This document shows positions 1 through 10,194 of a DNA stretch of 64,000 bases, piece after piece; positions within the stretch are counted from its first letter, which is position 1, and every line of letters starts with the position of its first letter. The stretch lies in contig BLLK01000051.1 in the NCBI GenBank assembly GCA_021927905.1, positions 434,001 to 498,000 of the forward strand, in the 5' to 3' direction. Origin of the DNA: Chaetoceros tenuissimus. Its lineage: Eukaryota > Bacillariophyta > Thalassiosirophyceae > Chaetocerotales > Chaetocerotaceae. Position numbers and translations under genes: made by a program. The notes below the pieces were generated by a model that worked only from the letters and a program-made list of their open reading frames with translations, was not told the origin of the DNA and did not search any database.

Positions 1-1
1 A

Positions 2-1378
2 TCATCTCACGTCTCCGGTCTTCAAGTCACTGAACGTGCTGAAAAACGTTCTGGATCTAAAAAGACTCCATCCACTGATGCATCTCCCGTTGCCATTGAT
101 GAAAGCTCAGCTGCACCTCTAGTCATTGGTACCATCCGTATGGGATTCGGTCATCATCGTATTGCATATGCTGCATGTTCCTGGGCACTCCATGCCGATG
201 AAGATATGGGAACATCACCACATAAAAAGAACTCGACTCGAGTAACTTACTTTCATGATTTACTCAACATTGATTCCGAAGAAGCAGATCTCATCAAAGA
301 AACTGACGCTGTCTATTCGAAAATGTCAAGAATTACTTCGAACCTTGGTGGATTTGTCGAGAAGGCTTGGGGAAAAGCTATGCTTTCCGGTGATTCTGAT
401 GCATTGCGTATTTCCGGTTTGACAGCTGTACACCTTCGTCCACTATTTTCAGATATTCCAAAGGATACACCCATCATTGCGACTCATTGTTATGTAGCAC
501 TAGCAGCTGTTGCAGCGGGATTTACCAATGTGATTAATCTTGTGATTGACAATCATGCACAGTGGTTTGTCGTTGTACCTGGTTGTTTGAATCTTGTACA
601 GGGTCCTGTGAATTATCAAAATTTCCTCAAGATGGGAGTTGATCCATCTAATATTCAACTAGCTGGACATTGGATTCCAAGAGATTTGGTCTTGAACATT
701 CCAGAGGATTGTCAGAGACGTATTGCAAGAGCACAATCGAAGGAATTCAAACCGAGAAGAATTTTGATTCCGGTGGGTGGTGCTGGTGCACAAAGAAACT
801 TTATTTGTCAGTATGTTAAATCGCTCAAGCCTTTGATTCTTGCCAAGAAGGTTCAGTTGTTTTTGAATGCGGGTGATCATGTTCATATGAAGGCTGCGTT
901 TGAACAAGTTTTGAGTGAGATTGGTATGGCTGGGAAATATGATAATGTGAATTCTACAGAGGGTGTACATGCGTTCCGTGATCGTCTTTTGGCAGGGGAA
1001 GAGCCAGCTTCTACCGTGACTCTTTTCTCTTTTGATGATTACTTCCCTGCTGTTGCAACCACTGATATTCTTTCTCGTGTTGCGGATGTACTTGCATGCA
1101 AGCCTTCCGAGTTGGCATTCTATCCTGTTCCGAAACTCATGATTCGTCGTGTGGGAGATCATGAACAGTATTCTGCTCTTCGTGCTGCGGAACTTGGAGA
1201 TGGTACCCTTGAAGCTCGTGAAATTGAAGACTGTAATGAGTACATGAAGTTGTTTGTCGAAGGTCATGAATTGTTGACTCAAATGAATGAAAGCATCATT
1301 GAGAATAATAAGAATGATATCTACAGTGGTTGTAAGAATGCTGTTGAGATTGCATTGAAAAGAAGCAAGAAGGAATAA
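2..1378 (+). CDS. GT-B glycosyltransferase-like protein, 5' end cut by window
   Basis: The reading frame is open from base 2, 46 codons before the first ATG at 140, so the true start probably lies outside the window and that ATG is internal. About 458 residues are visible. Just after the edge comes a conserved-looking block, GTIRMGFGHHRIA, whose G-x-G-H pattern recalls the N-terminal loop of MurG and galactolipid-synthase type glycosyltransferases. A second glycine-rich segment, PVGGAGAQRN (bases 767-799), sits where the C-terminal Rossmann domain would begin. This family link is an inference from two motifs, and a conserved protein of unknown function is equally possible. No signal peptide can be judged because the start is missing. 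The gene converges on its right-hand neighbour with 55 bp between stops. Confidence 0.75.
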   Translation, partial: SSHVSGLQVTERAEKRSGSKKTPSTDASPVAIDESSAAPLVIGTIRMGFGHHRIAYAACSWALHADEDMGTSPHKKNSTRVTYFHDLLNIDSEEADLIKETDAVYSKMSRITSNLGGFVEKAWGKAMLSGDSDALRISGLTAVHLRPLFSDIPKDTPIIATHCYVALAAVAAGFTNVINLVIDNHAQWFVVVPGCLNLVQGPVNYQNFLKMGVDPSNIQLAGHWIPRDLVLNIPEDCQRRIARAQSKEFKPRRILIPVGGAGAQRNFICQYVKSLKPLILAKKVQLFLNAGDHVHMKAAFEQVLSEIGMAGKYDNVNSTEGVHAFRDRLLAGEEPASTVTLFSFDDYFPAVATTDILSRVADVLACKPSELAFYPVPKLMIRRVGDHEQYSALRAAELGDGTLEAREIEDCNEYMKLFVEGHELLTQMNESIIENNKNDIYSGCKNAVEIALKRSKKE

Positions 1379-1433
1379 GTTGATTTGAATTGATAACATT
1401 ACATAAATTAAAAAGTTACACGTTGAATTTCTT

Positions 1434-4400
1434 TCATGGAGTTTCATTTTGCGATGAAGATGATTTACAGTCCTTTTCGTCTTCGTTCTCTATTGCAGTT
1501 TCAAAATACTCAGCCATGAGATTGTTCTCACCGCAATGATTGGTTTCGATGGTAGTACAAGGTAAATCGCTTTCTTCCATTGCACTTGCATTCATGCTTA
1601 CATTATTTTGTATCTCGGTTTCTCCTTGCGAATCGTCTTCGTACTGGAGAGAATCATTGTTTGAGCCATCTTCTAAGTGGTATCTCCTTGCGAATCTTCT
1701 TAAGCCGTCTTCATCTAGAGAATGTTGACTATCTACGGTTGCAATAGTAGATGAGTCATATTCACTTTCACTATCTTCACTACTTTCACTATCATGTTCA
1801 TCGCTTTCCTCTTCTCTACTTGAACTTTCGATAGAGCTGTCATTCTCATCCCAAGTATGCTTGGAATAGCCTAGAACATACAATAAACATTGCTCGCCAT
1901 CTGTGAGGTCTTGCCAATGGCGAGACTCAAGTTCATGAGGCAATTCATCATGATCCCATGTATATCTTTCAAAGCCCAAACATTTTGCTGCAAGCTTTAC
2001 ATGTTCAGGAAGTTCGTGCCATTCTTTATTCTCATATTTTTGATCCCATGCATCTTCATCCCATCCAAGTGTTGAGGCAGCTTCTCTTTCGTCATGAGAG
2101 AGATCATACCAGTCTTTATCATCGCATTGAATATTGGCTTGAGAGTCCCAAGACTCTTGATTTAACCCAATTACTCCAGCTGCTTCCTGAATCATTGGAG
2201 GTAAATTCGTCCATTTGTGATCTTGATACTTGGTATGCAGAGGGAGTGGAATATATTCATATTCAAGAATGTCATCTACTTCATGTACATTCGCGACAGA
2301 TTCTTCTATATCACTTTCAACCAGAGTAGCATTGACTTCAACTTCTTCTACGGCAACAGACATTTCACTGTCGGAACTGCTACCACTACTGCTTTCCGAG
2401 TTGCTTTCGCCACCATCCCAAACATATTTAGTATATCCTAAGACATGAAGACACAACTTCTGCCTTTCACCCAATTCTTGCCACATTTTATTCTGAATTG
2501 CCCTTGGCCATTCATCATGATCCCACATGTGCTGATCAAACCCAAGTTCTACAGACGCATCTTTGACATGTTGAGGCAAATCTACCCAATCAAAATCATC
2601 GTATTGAGTATCCCATGATGGCCTGTCCCACCCAAGCAAACTGGCAACTATTTGTTCTTCTTCAGATAAGCCATACCATCCTTTATCTTCGCATGGACAC
2701 CAACCTTTCGCATCCCATAATTCTTGAGTCAATCCTAATACATCCGCAGCTTGTTGCGCTTGTACAGGTAAGTCAATCCAATCCTTCTCTTCATACTTTG
2801 TATGCAGTGGAAGGAAATCATGAATACCTTGGCTTATAACTTCATTTCTTTCTTCGATTCTGCCTGTAGCATTTCCGGAATCGTGAGTAGAATTAGAATC
2901 TTCAATACTATCATTGTTGCTGATTTCTTCATCAACATCTCCTTGGAATGAGTTTGTACATCCTTCTTTAGTTTCACTAGAGTCATCCTCTTCCATATTA
3001 TCATTATTACATGTGATAGAATTCTCGCTCTCTTCTTTCTCGGAACAAGTGTCCAATACTTTTGTGTTGCTGTCGTTTAATTCCAACAGTTCCATATTGG
3101 CTCTCACAATCTCCGTAAATCCTTCTTTCAATTTTTCTTCCTGTTCAATGATATTTTGCTTCACAGTATCAACGATTGCAGGTAATTTCTCCTCTACATC
3201 TTTGATCAAATCTTTCGGTTTATTCAAAAGCGTGTAAAATTCTTTTTCCGTCTCCGTCATTTCCAATTCTCGACTTTCTTTCCGTTCATGTTCTTTACTC
3301 AACTCCTGTCCATCTAGAGGTTGAGAATTACCTTGACTCATTCCAACTTTGGCACTATTTCTTGCAATACTCTTTGTCAAAACCTGCCCTTCCAACATCC
3401 CCACATGAGTCACAGTCCTCAATACATTTCCAGTTGCCTGTCCTGCATTCTTGACAAGTCTTCCAGCCTCTTGTCCCTTTTGATGTTCAACAACTTGACT
3501 CACAACATCCACCGAAGTTTTTCCAATGGAAGTAGTAGTATCCACCAAACTCTCTACCAACAAAGCTGAAGCACCTAATGCCGCCATGGCAATTTTACCA
3601 CCGCTCACAATTGTCTCTCTCATTTCATCATCTTGTACAAGTTGTTTCCCAATTTGATTTTCTTTCCAATAATTCGACACTTCATGTATTTTCCGCGTAG
3701 ATAAATCTCTTATACCAAATGATATCGACTTCACATTTTGACGAAGAGAATCGGTGGTTTGTAGAGCAGCTTCTGAAGTTTCCATATAGTCTTTTATATC
3801 TGCAGAAGTAGAGGTACCATCATGTGGAGAAGTATTCTCAACGACAATTTGACCTAGAGATTGTATACCTTTGTTAATATTAGGTACAATATTCTTTTTG
3901 ATTCCATCTGATAGGAATTGAGCTGATGCAAATATCGTTTTGGAGATTTCATCTGTTGATTCTTGTAAATTTCTCAGGTCTACTTTGGCATCGGTCAATT
4001 TCCAAAAAGAGGACCTGATGGATTCTTTTCCATTTCCATAGGTCGACTGCAAACAGTTTTGAATGTCAAGTTGGAGTTCATCTTCGGATAGATGAACATA
4101 TCGAGAATCAATGGCTGTATTTATAAATTGCACAATATGTGCTTGCTGCGATTGGGATACTTTTGTAAATTCTTGTTTGAATGAAATAAACGATGAAGAA
4201 TCAATAGAAGAAATATTTGTAGAATCATGTCGATACTCTTGTAGAAACTTGGATATGCAATCCAATACATTTGCAAGAAATTCTGGAGAGATGCAGTCAG
4301 CATCGAGTTGTTCTAGTAATAGAGTCAATTGATCCAGTTGTTTCATTTGTTCTTGAGAAGTACCACTGCTGTCATGATTGCCACCAGTCGTAATTATTTT

Positions 4401-4493
4401 GGCGATGATGTTCCATTGTTTTGTGTGTATCAATTGATCCATGGATGCCTCTGCAACTGAGTCAACGTCTATTTCCTCTTTCGACACTGTCAT
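1434..4493 (-). CDS. Senescence-domain protein with eight W-rich repeats
   Basis: Single-exon gene of 1019 residues. Residues about 250-400 are rich in Gly, Ala and Ser with alternating small and hydrophobic stretches (GGKIAMAALGASALLVESLV and following). They resemble the plant senescence/dehydration-associated domain, which binds membranes or lipid droplets. Acidic, Ser-rich linkers follow. Then come two blocks (residues ~558-694 and ~753-884), each with four units of the form W-x2-L-x5-A-x2-LG-aromatic-x4-WD. Each unit of the first block matches the unit in the same place in the second block, so a four-unit block was duplicated. The tail is acidic and disordered. The start is the first ATG of the frame. 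The senescence call is by eye and moderate. I do not know the function of the repeats; protein binding is a guess. Confidence 0.85.
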   Translation of the reverse strand: MTVSKEEIDVDSVAEASMDQLIHTKQWNIIAKIITTGGNHDSSGTSQEQMKQLDQLTLLLEQLDADCISPEFLANVLDCISKFLQEYRHDSTNISSIDSSSFISFKQEFTKVSQSQQAHIVQFINTAIDSRYVHLSEDELQLDIQNCLQSTYGNGKESIRSSFWKLTDAKVDLRNLQESTDEISKTIFASAQFLSDGIKKNIVPNINKGIQSLGQIVVENTSPHDGTSTSADIKDYMETSEAALQTTDSLRQNVKSISFGIRDLSTRKIHEVSNYWKENQIGKQLVQDDEMRETIVSGGKIAMAALGASALLVESLVDTTTSIGKTSVDVVSQVVEHQKGQEAGRLVKNAGQATGNVLRTVTHVGMLEGQVLTKSIARNSAKVGMSQGNSQPLDGQELSKEHERKESRELEMTETEKEFYTLLNKPKDLIKDVEEKLPAIVDTVKQNIIEQEEKLKEGFTEIVRANMELLELNDSNTKVLDTCSEKEESENSITCNNDNMEEDDSSETKEGCTNSFQGDVDEEISNNDSIEDSNSTHDSGNATGRIEERNEVISQGIHDFLPLHTKYEEKDWIDLPVQAQQAADVLGLTQELWDAKGWCPCEDKGWYGLSEEEQIVASLLGWDRPSWDTQYDDFDWVDLPQHVKDASVELGFDQHMWDHDEWPRAIQNKMWQELGERQKLCLHVLGYTKYVWDGGESNSESSSGSSSDSEMSVAVEEVEVNATLVESDIEESVANVHEVDDILEYEYIPLPLHTKYQDHKWTNLPPMIQEAAGVIGLNQESWDSQANIQCDDKDWYDLSHDEREAASTLGWDEDAWDQKYENKEWHELPEHVKLAAKCLGFERYTWDHDELPHELESRHWQDLTDGEQCLLYVLGYSKHTWDENDSSIESSSREEESDEHDSESSEDSESEYDSSTIATVDSQHSLDEDGLRRFARRYHLEDGSNNDSLQYEDDSQGETEIQNNVSMNASAMEESDLPCTTIETNHCGENNLMAEYFETAIENEDEKDCKSSSSQNETP

Positions 4494-5364
4494 TATAGAA
4501 ATTGAATTTGTATTTATTTATTATTTGAAAGAGATTCTCTGTTTAATAATTATAATGAGCAATTGCATTCTCAGTACAATAAGCAAGAAGAACAAAGAAG
4601 TGTTCATGTTCTGGTCATGTACGTATGTACGGTATGTATCGATTTTACTCAAATTCTAAAAACGTCCTATTGTGTTTATCGTGTACGTATTTATTTTCGT
4701 TAGATGACGTCCGCATTGTTGTTTTTTCGCTTGTTGTTTCAACATTGCATTTGGATTGCAAAAACTTTTCCCATTACAAATGTTTAGTCTCATTATGGAA
4801 TAAATTTATATTCTTCTGGAATAGGTGTCACAACAGCATTTGAACTCTTGAATGATGAAAAACCGCACTGAACATGTGGCAGTTCTTTGCTTTCATAGCA
4901 TCCACCTTCTGCAAGCAAGTGAGTAGACCCCTAGAGTTTCCATTCGCTCTTGTTTTCTGTACATTCATCATAAAAGGGTAAAAGGGTTCGCCCTTTTATG
5001 TCGTGATGTTGTGGTACGTAATTGTTTTTGTTCGTTAAGAAAACAAGAACCTCAGTGAACTTTTTTCAATGACATTCAATCTTGGAATTGCATTAATCCG
5101 TATGTAGTTGCGTAGTAGGAAAAGTAGCAGAAAATAAGACGACGGCGGATCCGACTTACAAATAGCTAGATATCAAATCTTATAGCCAAATAAAATTGAA
5201 ACGTAGCCAAATAAAATTGAAACGATGAGCCCAGCCCTTCCACAAACACACAGCGAACTCCCAAAGATACTCAGTCGCACTAACAGCATTCATCACTTTC
5301 ATTGACGAACCCTAAAACATATATCTCATATCTATATCATTCCTACAAGCTCATTGATTCAACA
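4494..5364. promoter_or_regulatory. Divergent intergenic region with a TTCG hairpin
   Basis: This 871-bp stretch separates the starts of two divergent genes, so it must hold both promoters. The only clear structure is a perfect 8-bp inverted repeat with a TTCG loop at 4979-4998. It overlaps an alternative 10-bp stem at 4969-5000. Close to the right-hand gene a short phrase (AGCCAAATAAAATTGAAACG) is repeated in tandem around 5185-5225. No credible coding region is seen. Confidence 0.5.
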
Positions 5365-7775
5365 ATGTCAAACGAAACCCTCTCCAAATCGAAAAAGAAA
5401 AGACTCAAACGCCTCGCAGCCCAAAAACGCCGTGAAGAAGAAGCAAATCTCTTACTCACCACTCCATACATCCCCGAAGATTCCCTCAACCCTCTCGATA
5501 AATTACGTGAAAAGCTAACGACACAAGATGGTTATGAACTTTCTTTAGTAGATTGTGCCATGGATGAAATGTGGAATTTAGGATTGGAATATGGTGAATA
5601 TTCCGAAGTCAAAATTTTTTTAGAGAATAATGTCCATGAACTGTTGGTAAAGTTGGAGTTGAAGCAACAGCAAGCTCAACAAAAGCAAGTCAAGGAAGAA
5701 CCGAAACGGGTTACGTTTGTACAAGAGCCTGTAGTAGAACCTATTGTGGAGAAAAAGGAAGAAAAGCAACCACAGGGAATGATGAAAAATCAAATTCAAA
5801 AGGAAGAGGAGGTTCCTGTGATTGTTGATGAAGAGGTTCCGGATGAGGCGACTCCTGCCATTCTTGTAGATGTGGAGGAGGAAGAAATCAAGGACTCATT
5901 TGTACATGTGACTGCAGAGCCTGAGGTTGTACAAGAGGTCACTCCTTTATCAGTACCTGTTCCAGCTCCAGCACCTGTTGCTGCCGAGAAAGTGGATGAA
6001 GTTGTGGAGCAACCGACATCATTGGATCTCATGACCAAGCTTGATATCGTAGCAAATACCGATGACTTGAATGATGCAATCATTGCATTGACGGAATGGA
6101 TTAACAAAGCTGCTACTCCAGAAGAAGTGAGTTTTGGTTTTGCTATTTTGTCTTATTGAACTTTTTACTCACTGCAATATACTGATTTTTTTTATAGATT
6201 CAAAAATTCTGCAATCCACAATCCAAAGCACTCGCCACTGTCATTACAAGATGTATGACTTCTTCTTCCAACTCGACTGGACAATTGCTAGATCTTATTG
6301 GATCCATCTTGAGAAACATTCATGTACCATCGACTCAACTTGTCACCTCTGTCAAGGCTCTAGGAAGTTTATGGATGCAATCTAAATCGATTACAAACCA
6401 AGTACAACAAGATATGAAGGAAAACATGGTTCAAAGTGTCGTATCTCATTCCATCAATCGCATTCATACCATGGTACAATCCTATAGTCGTCAAGGATCT
6501 TCTCAAGTCAATGTTTCAAAGTTAAAGGAAGAAATTCAACAAATGGAAATGGAACTTCAAAAAATGAATAAAACTGATAAAAACATGTTGGATCTCATGA
6601 TGCAACGTGATGCTTGTAAATCTTTAACCGAGAAATATGATTTGCTATTGAATATAAGTGGATCGGATGCAGTTGTGACTAGTCCATTGCGATCTTCTAA
6701 TAAAGTGACTGTAGAATCTACTCTCAAGGAATTACTTTCTACAGATCAATTGGTGAATATTACAAATGCAAAACGTAATTTGGAGAAATTTAAATTGATT
6801 CAAACTTCTGCTTCGAGTACTACACCGGAGCGTTCTTCACTACTTTCACAAATTTCCTTGTTGGAAGATCGTCAGTTGACTATTGTATCCACCATCGAGT
6901 CATTGACTTTGGAATTGAATAAAATGAAAATGGAACAGTCTCTTTTGGAACAAGATTTGAATCAGAAAAAGGTACAATTGAAAGAATTGGATGGAAGTTT
7001 GAGCAATGCGCAAAAGGAATTCAATGCGCAGATGGATGAATCTAAGCAATGGATGGAGTTGGAATCTTCGTTGCAAGGATTTTGCAATCAGATTGTTGAA
7101 TTTGATGAGATTATGCAAGATGTTGGATTTGTTTCCAAGCAGAGTAAGAGTGGTGCCTCTGGTGAGGGTAGTGTAAGTCTTGTGCAATTGTTGCACGCGA
7201 GCCACAAGTACTTTCAATCAGAGTTGGAAACGATTGAATATCTCAAAGCAAGAGCGAATGCAATCACAACTAAAATCCCAACTATTACGCGTGAGATTGC
7301 AGAATTTGAAATGCTAGGAATGTCATCTACAGTAGCTGATATGAAGAAGAATTTGAAGGAGATGGAACAGAATGCTCAAGATGATTTGGATCTTGTGCAG
7401 GCATTGACAAAGGAAGCAGAAGGTACCAAGGATACCTTTATTGATCAATTGCAGGGATTTTTATCAAGTCCTGCCTATGATCAGAGTCAGCAAGGTGAAT
7501 ATGCGGAAGTATTGAAGGAGATCGATACATCCTTGGCAAAGTTGGACATGAGTGGCGATATCAAATGGTCTAGTGTAATGATTATGTATGGATGCGCATT
7601 TGGATCTCCTGTCAAGACAGCAGAGAAGAAGCTTAACACTAGTGCGCAAGCTTCTGTACCAGCAGAAAGTTCGAATCCAAAGCCTAAAAAGACCGGATGG
7701 AACATCGCAGCAGCTGGAGGAGCAGCTGCAAAGTCTCTTCGTGATATTCAAAATGAAGAGCTAACTACCATGTAA
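5365..7775 (+). CDS. Two-exon coiled-coil protein, function unknown
   Basis: Exons 5365-6126 and 6198-7775 join in phase 0 across a 71-bp intron (GTGAGT...TTTATAG), giving 779 residues. I chose the ATG at 5365, followed by a Lys/Arg-rich start (SKSKKKRLKRLAAQKRREEE), over an earlier in-frame ATG at 5302. That N-terminus could be an RNA- or ribosome-binding tail or a nuclear signal. The middle is a Pro/Glu/Val-rich low-complexity linker (residues ~100-215). Exon 2 opens with a helical region across the junction and then long heptad-like stretches (~360-680) typical of coiled coils. The C-terminus is Ala-rich (AAAGGAAAKSLRD). I recognise no enzyme motif. A structural or adaptor role is only inferred from the coiled coils. 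Confidence 0.85.
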
Positions 7776-8114
7776 ATGGAGATAAGAGCTAAGCGTTTTA
7801 GAGGCTAAAATAATTTTAAAAATACTCTGCATTCGTACTTTACTATAGTCTTTTCAGTAATAAGACAAAGAGAAAAAGGGAGACCCTCATTTTTTTAATT
7901 TGATAAAAAATGAATAAATATAAAACCGTTTTGAAGCAAGTAAAAAAGACATTTTCCAGGTCCGACTTTCTATTTTTTTCTATTTGGCGCACTTTCAATC
8001 ACTTGACAATGAATGAGGAATGAGGCATTCTATGATCACAATACCTGATTACATAACACAACATTGAGCTTCATTGTGTGTTCTATTAGCTCATTAGTTC
8101 TTTATCGCAGCACT
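7776..8114. other. Intergenic, no gene seen
   Basis: AT-rich spacer of 339 bp between two genes transcribed the same way. It carries the 3' region of the coiled-coil gene and the promoter of the protease homologue. No ORF, repeat or clear motif is visible beyond poly-A and poly-T runs. Confidence 0.5.
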
Positions 8115-10021
8115 ATGAAGAGCCTCATATCTCTAGCTGCGGGGCTTGCAGTTATACTAGCATCGCAGGAAGCAGACGAGATAGACACTTCTTCTACTAC
8201 TTCTTCCACTGCTTCCGCTGCTGCTGCAGATAATAGAAACCTGATTGTAGGTGGCGATGATGCCCAAATGTATGAATATGGCTGGTTCACTTCCATTCAC
8301 GAGTCTAATTCACAGCAAGGCGAAGATCAAAAATATCTCATTGGCGGCGGTCAACTCATTGCTGAAGAGTTTGTGCTGACATGTAAGTATTACTCATTTT
8401 TCATATTCCATATAGAATTCATTCTTTATTAGAAAAATAATGTCCTGTATAGTCATGTATTCTTCGTCTCATATTATGTTTATTTCATAGCTGCGCAGTC
8501 AGATATTATGGTGGGGGATGTAGTTATAATTGGGCAATTATGTTATGAGTTCTACAACTGCGGTCAGATTCGTCAAAGAAGAAAAGTGGCTGAAATATTC
8601 ACACATCCAGATTATGAAACTGGCTTCTTTCCTGGAGTAGATAATGACTTTCGTCTGCTCAAATTGGATGCACCCGTAGTGAATATAGCACCGGTGAAAC
8701 TTGATGTTGGCAGCAAGTCCTCGGCGTATACCCAGTACAAGCGACTTTTTGTTGTAGGTCTGGGACTTATGAATAAAGGATTGGAATTGAAGGCGGAAAA
8801 ACTCCAAGAATTGCGAGTCACATATCTTCCAACTGATGAATGTAGAATAGAAAAGATTCCTTTCAAATTAGGAGACTCTACAATGTGTACTCAATTAATA
8901 TTAGGTGTTGAGAATGCTGATAGGGTGAGTGTTTTGAAGGATCCTTCTGTATCGGAACAAATCTTTGGAGTACGAAATTAACTTTCTCGTTTTTATAGTG
9001 TATTGGAGACACAGGCGGACCTCTCTATGATAAAGAAAATGGAATACTTGTAGGATTAGTTAGTTATGGAGACTCTACTTGTCTTTCAAAGTCTCCAACT
9101 GTATATGCAAAAGTTAGCGATAAATTGGACTGGATCAAAAGTACCGTTTGTTCAAATACATCATTCGACTCAGCCATTTGCAGTCAAGACTTGTTACCAG
9201 CAGTGACTTCTGCTCCTACAAATAATTGGTGTGAAGGTGGTATCGTTAGTGAAATTGAAATCAATACTGATAGCTATCCAGAAGAATCCTACTTTCATCT
9301 TACAGATATTAATTCGAACCAAAATTACGAAGAAGACTTTTCGGTTCGTAATGCCGGCCAAAATGTAACAACAAGAGGATCTATATGTCTTGAAAAGAAG
9401 AACACAAGCCCTTGCTATCGATTTGAAATGATTGATATTGTTGGAGATGGAATTGGTAAAGATGCAACAGACAATGACTTTTGTATTAGTGTCGATCATA
9501 GGAAAGTACACTGCAGTACAAATTTCAATAGCTTTCGAGAATCAATACTATTTCCATCCGATCAATGCGAGCAGTCATGCAAACCTGTGCGATACACATT
9601 GAACATCCAAACTCAAGTCACCAATTTACTCATTATCAATATTCAAGATTTGCAAGAAACTTTGGTTATAAGGCCCTATGCTCTTGACTTTTTCAATTCA
9701 GAAACGGAGTACGTTTTTCCACTTGATTTATGTACAACACCAACGACTCAATATACATTTGTTGTGTTGAATCTATTTGATGCGTTATTTCAAATCAAAG
9801 ATGAAGATGGGAACATTGTGATTAGTCAAGATGATATTGAGAATCCATACTCTCAATACCAACAAGTGAAAAAGTTTACTGTCGCACGTTCGCGAAACTT
9901 GGGGGTTGAAGATCGTTATGGAAACATACCAGAGACACCGACAGCAAATGCATCTAGATTTGGACAGTTTTTTATGCTACCTACAATCATTATCTCATGT
10001 ACAGTATTTGTGTTATTCTAA
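8115..10021 (+). CDS. Secreted trypsin-like (S1) protein lacking catalytic His and Ser
   Basis: Three exons, 8115-8382, 8491-8924 and 8999-10021, give 574 residues; introns are 108 and 74 bp with GTAAGT and GTGAGT donors. The start at 8115 gives a signal peptide (MKSLISLAAGLAVILAS). The S1 fold is recognisable: IVGG activation site, the region around VLTSAQS (normally VLTAAHC), NDFRLLKL with the catalytic Asp, then CIGDTGGPLY, VGLVSYG and a final WI. However, the catalytic His is Gln, the catalytic Ser is Thr, and the Cys pair that brackets the His is lost (GGGQ and SAQS). It is therefore probably a non-catalytic homologue that binds rather than cleaves. A Cys-containing C-terminal region of about 300 residues follows. 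It ends in a hydrophobic stretch (FFMLPTIIISCTVFVLF) that could be a GPI signal or membrane anchor. Confidence 0.88.
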
Positions 10022-10194
10022 GTTTACAGCAGCATTATCCAACATATGTAATCGGTATTGGCACAAGAGGAATCTTTCGCCAACGAATTTCCCCAATAAT
10101 ACTACAATTTTCTGGGTCTAGTTTTTAATTCAAATACGTTGATTGCGATGCTTTATAGATTGCACTATCTTGAAAATGTGTTCAATATTTCTCA

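Noticed and set aside
659-1447. Minus-strand 262-codon ORF
   Set aside because: Antisense to the well-supported glycosyltransferase-like gene, with no recognisable motif and a composition expected from the shadow frame.
7675-7690. GTTCGAATCC-like box suggesting a tRNA B box
   Set aside because: It lies inside the coding sequence of the coiled-coil gene, and no cloverleaf can be drawn around it. No other tRNA-like sequence was found in the window.
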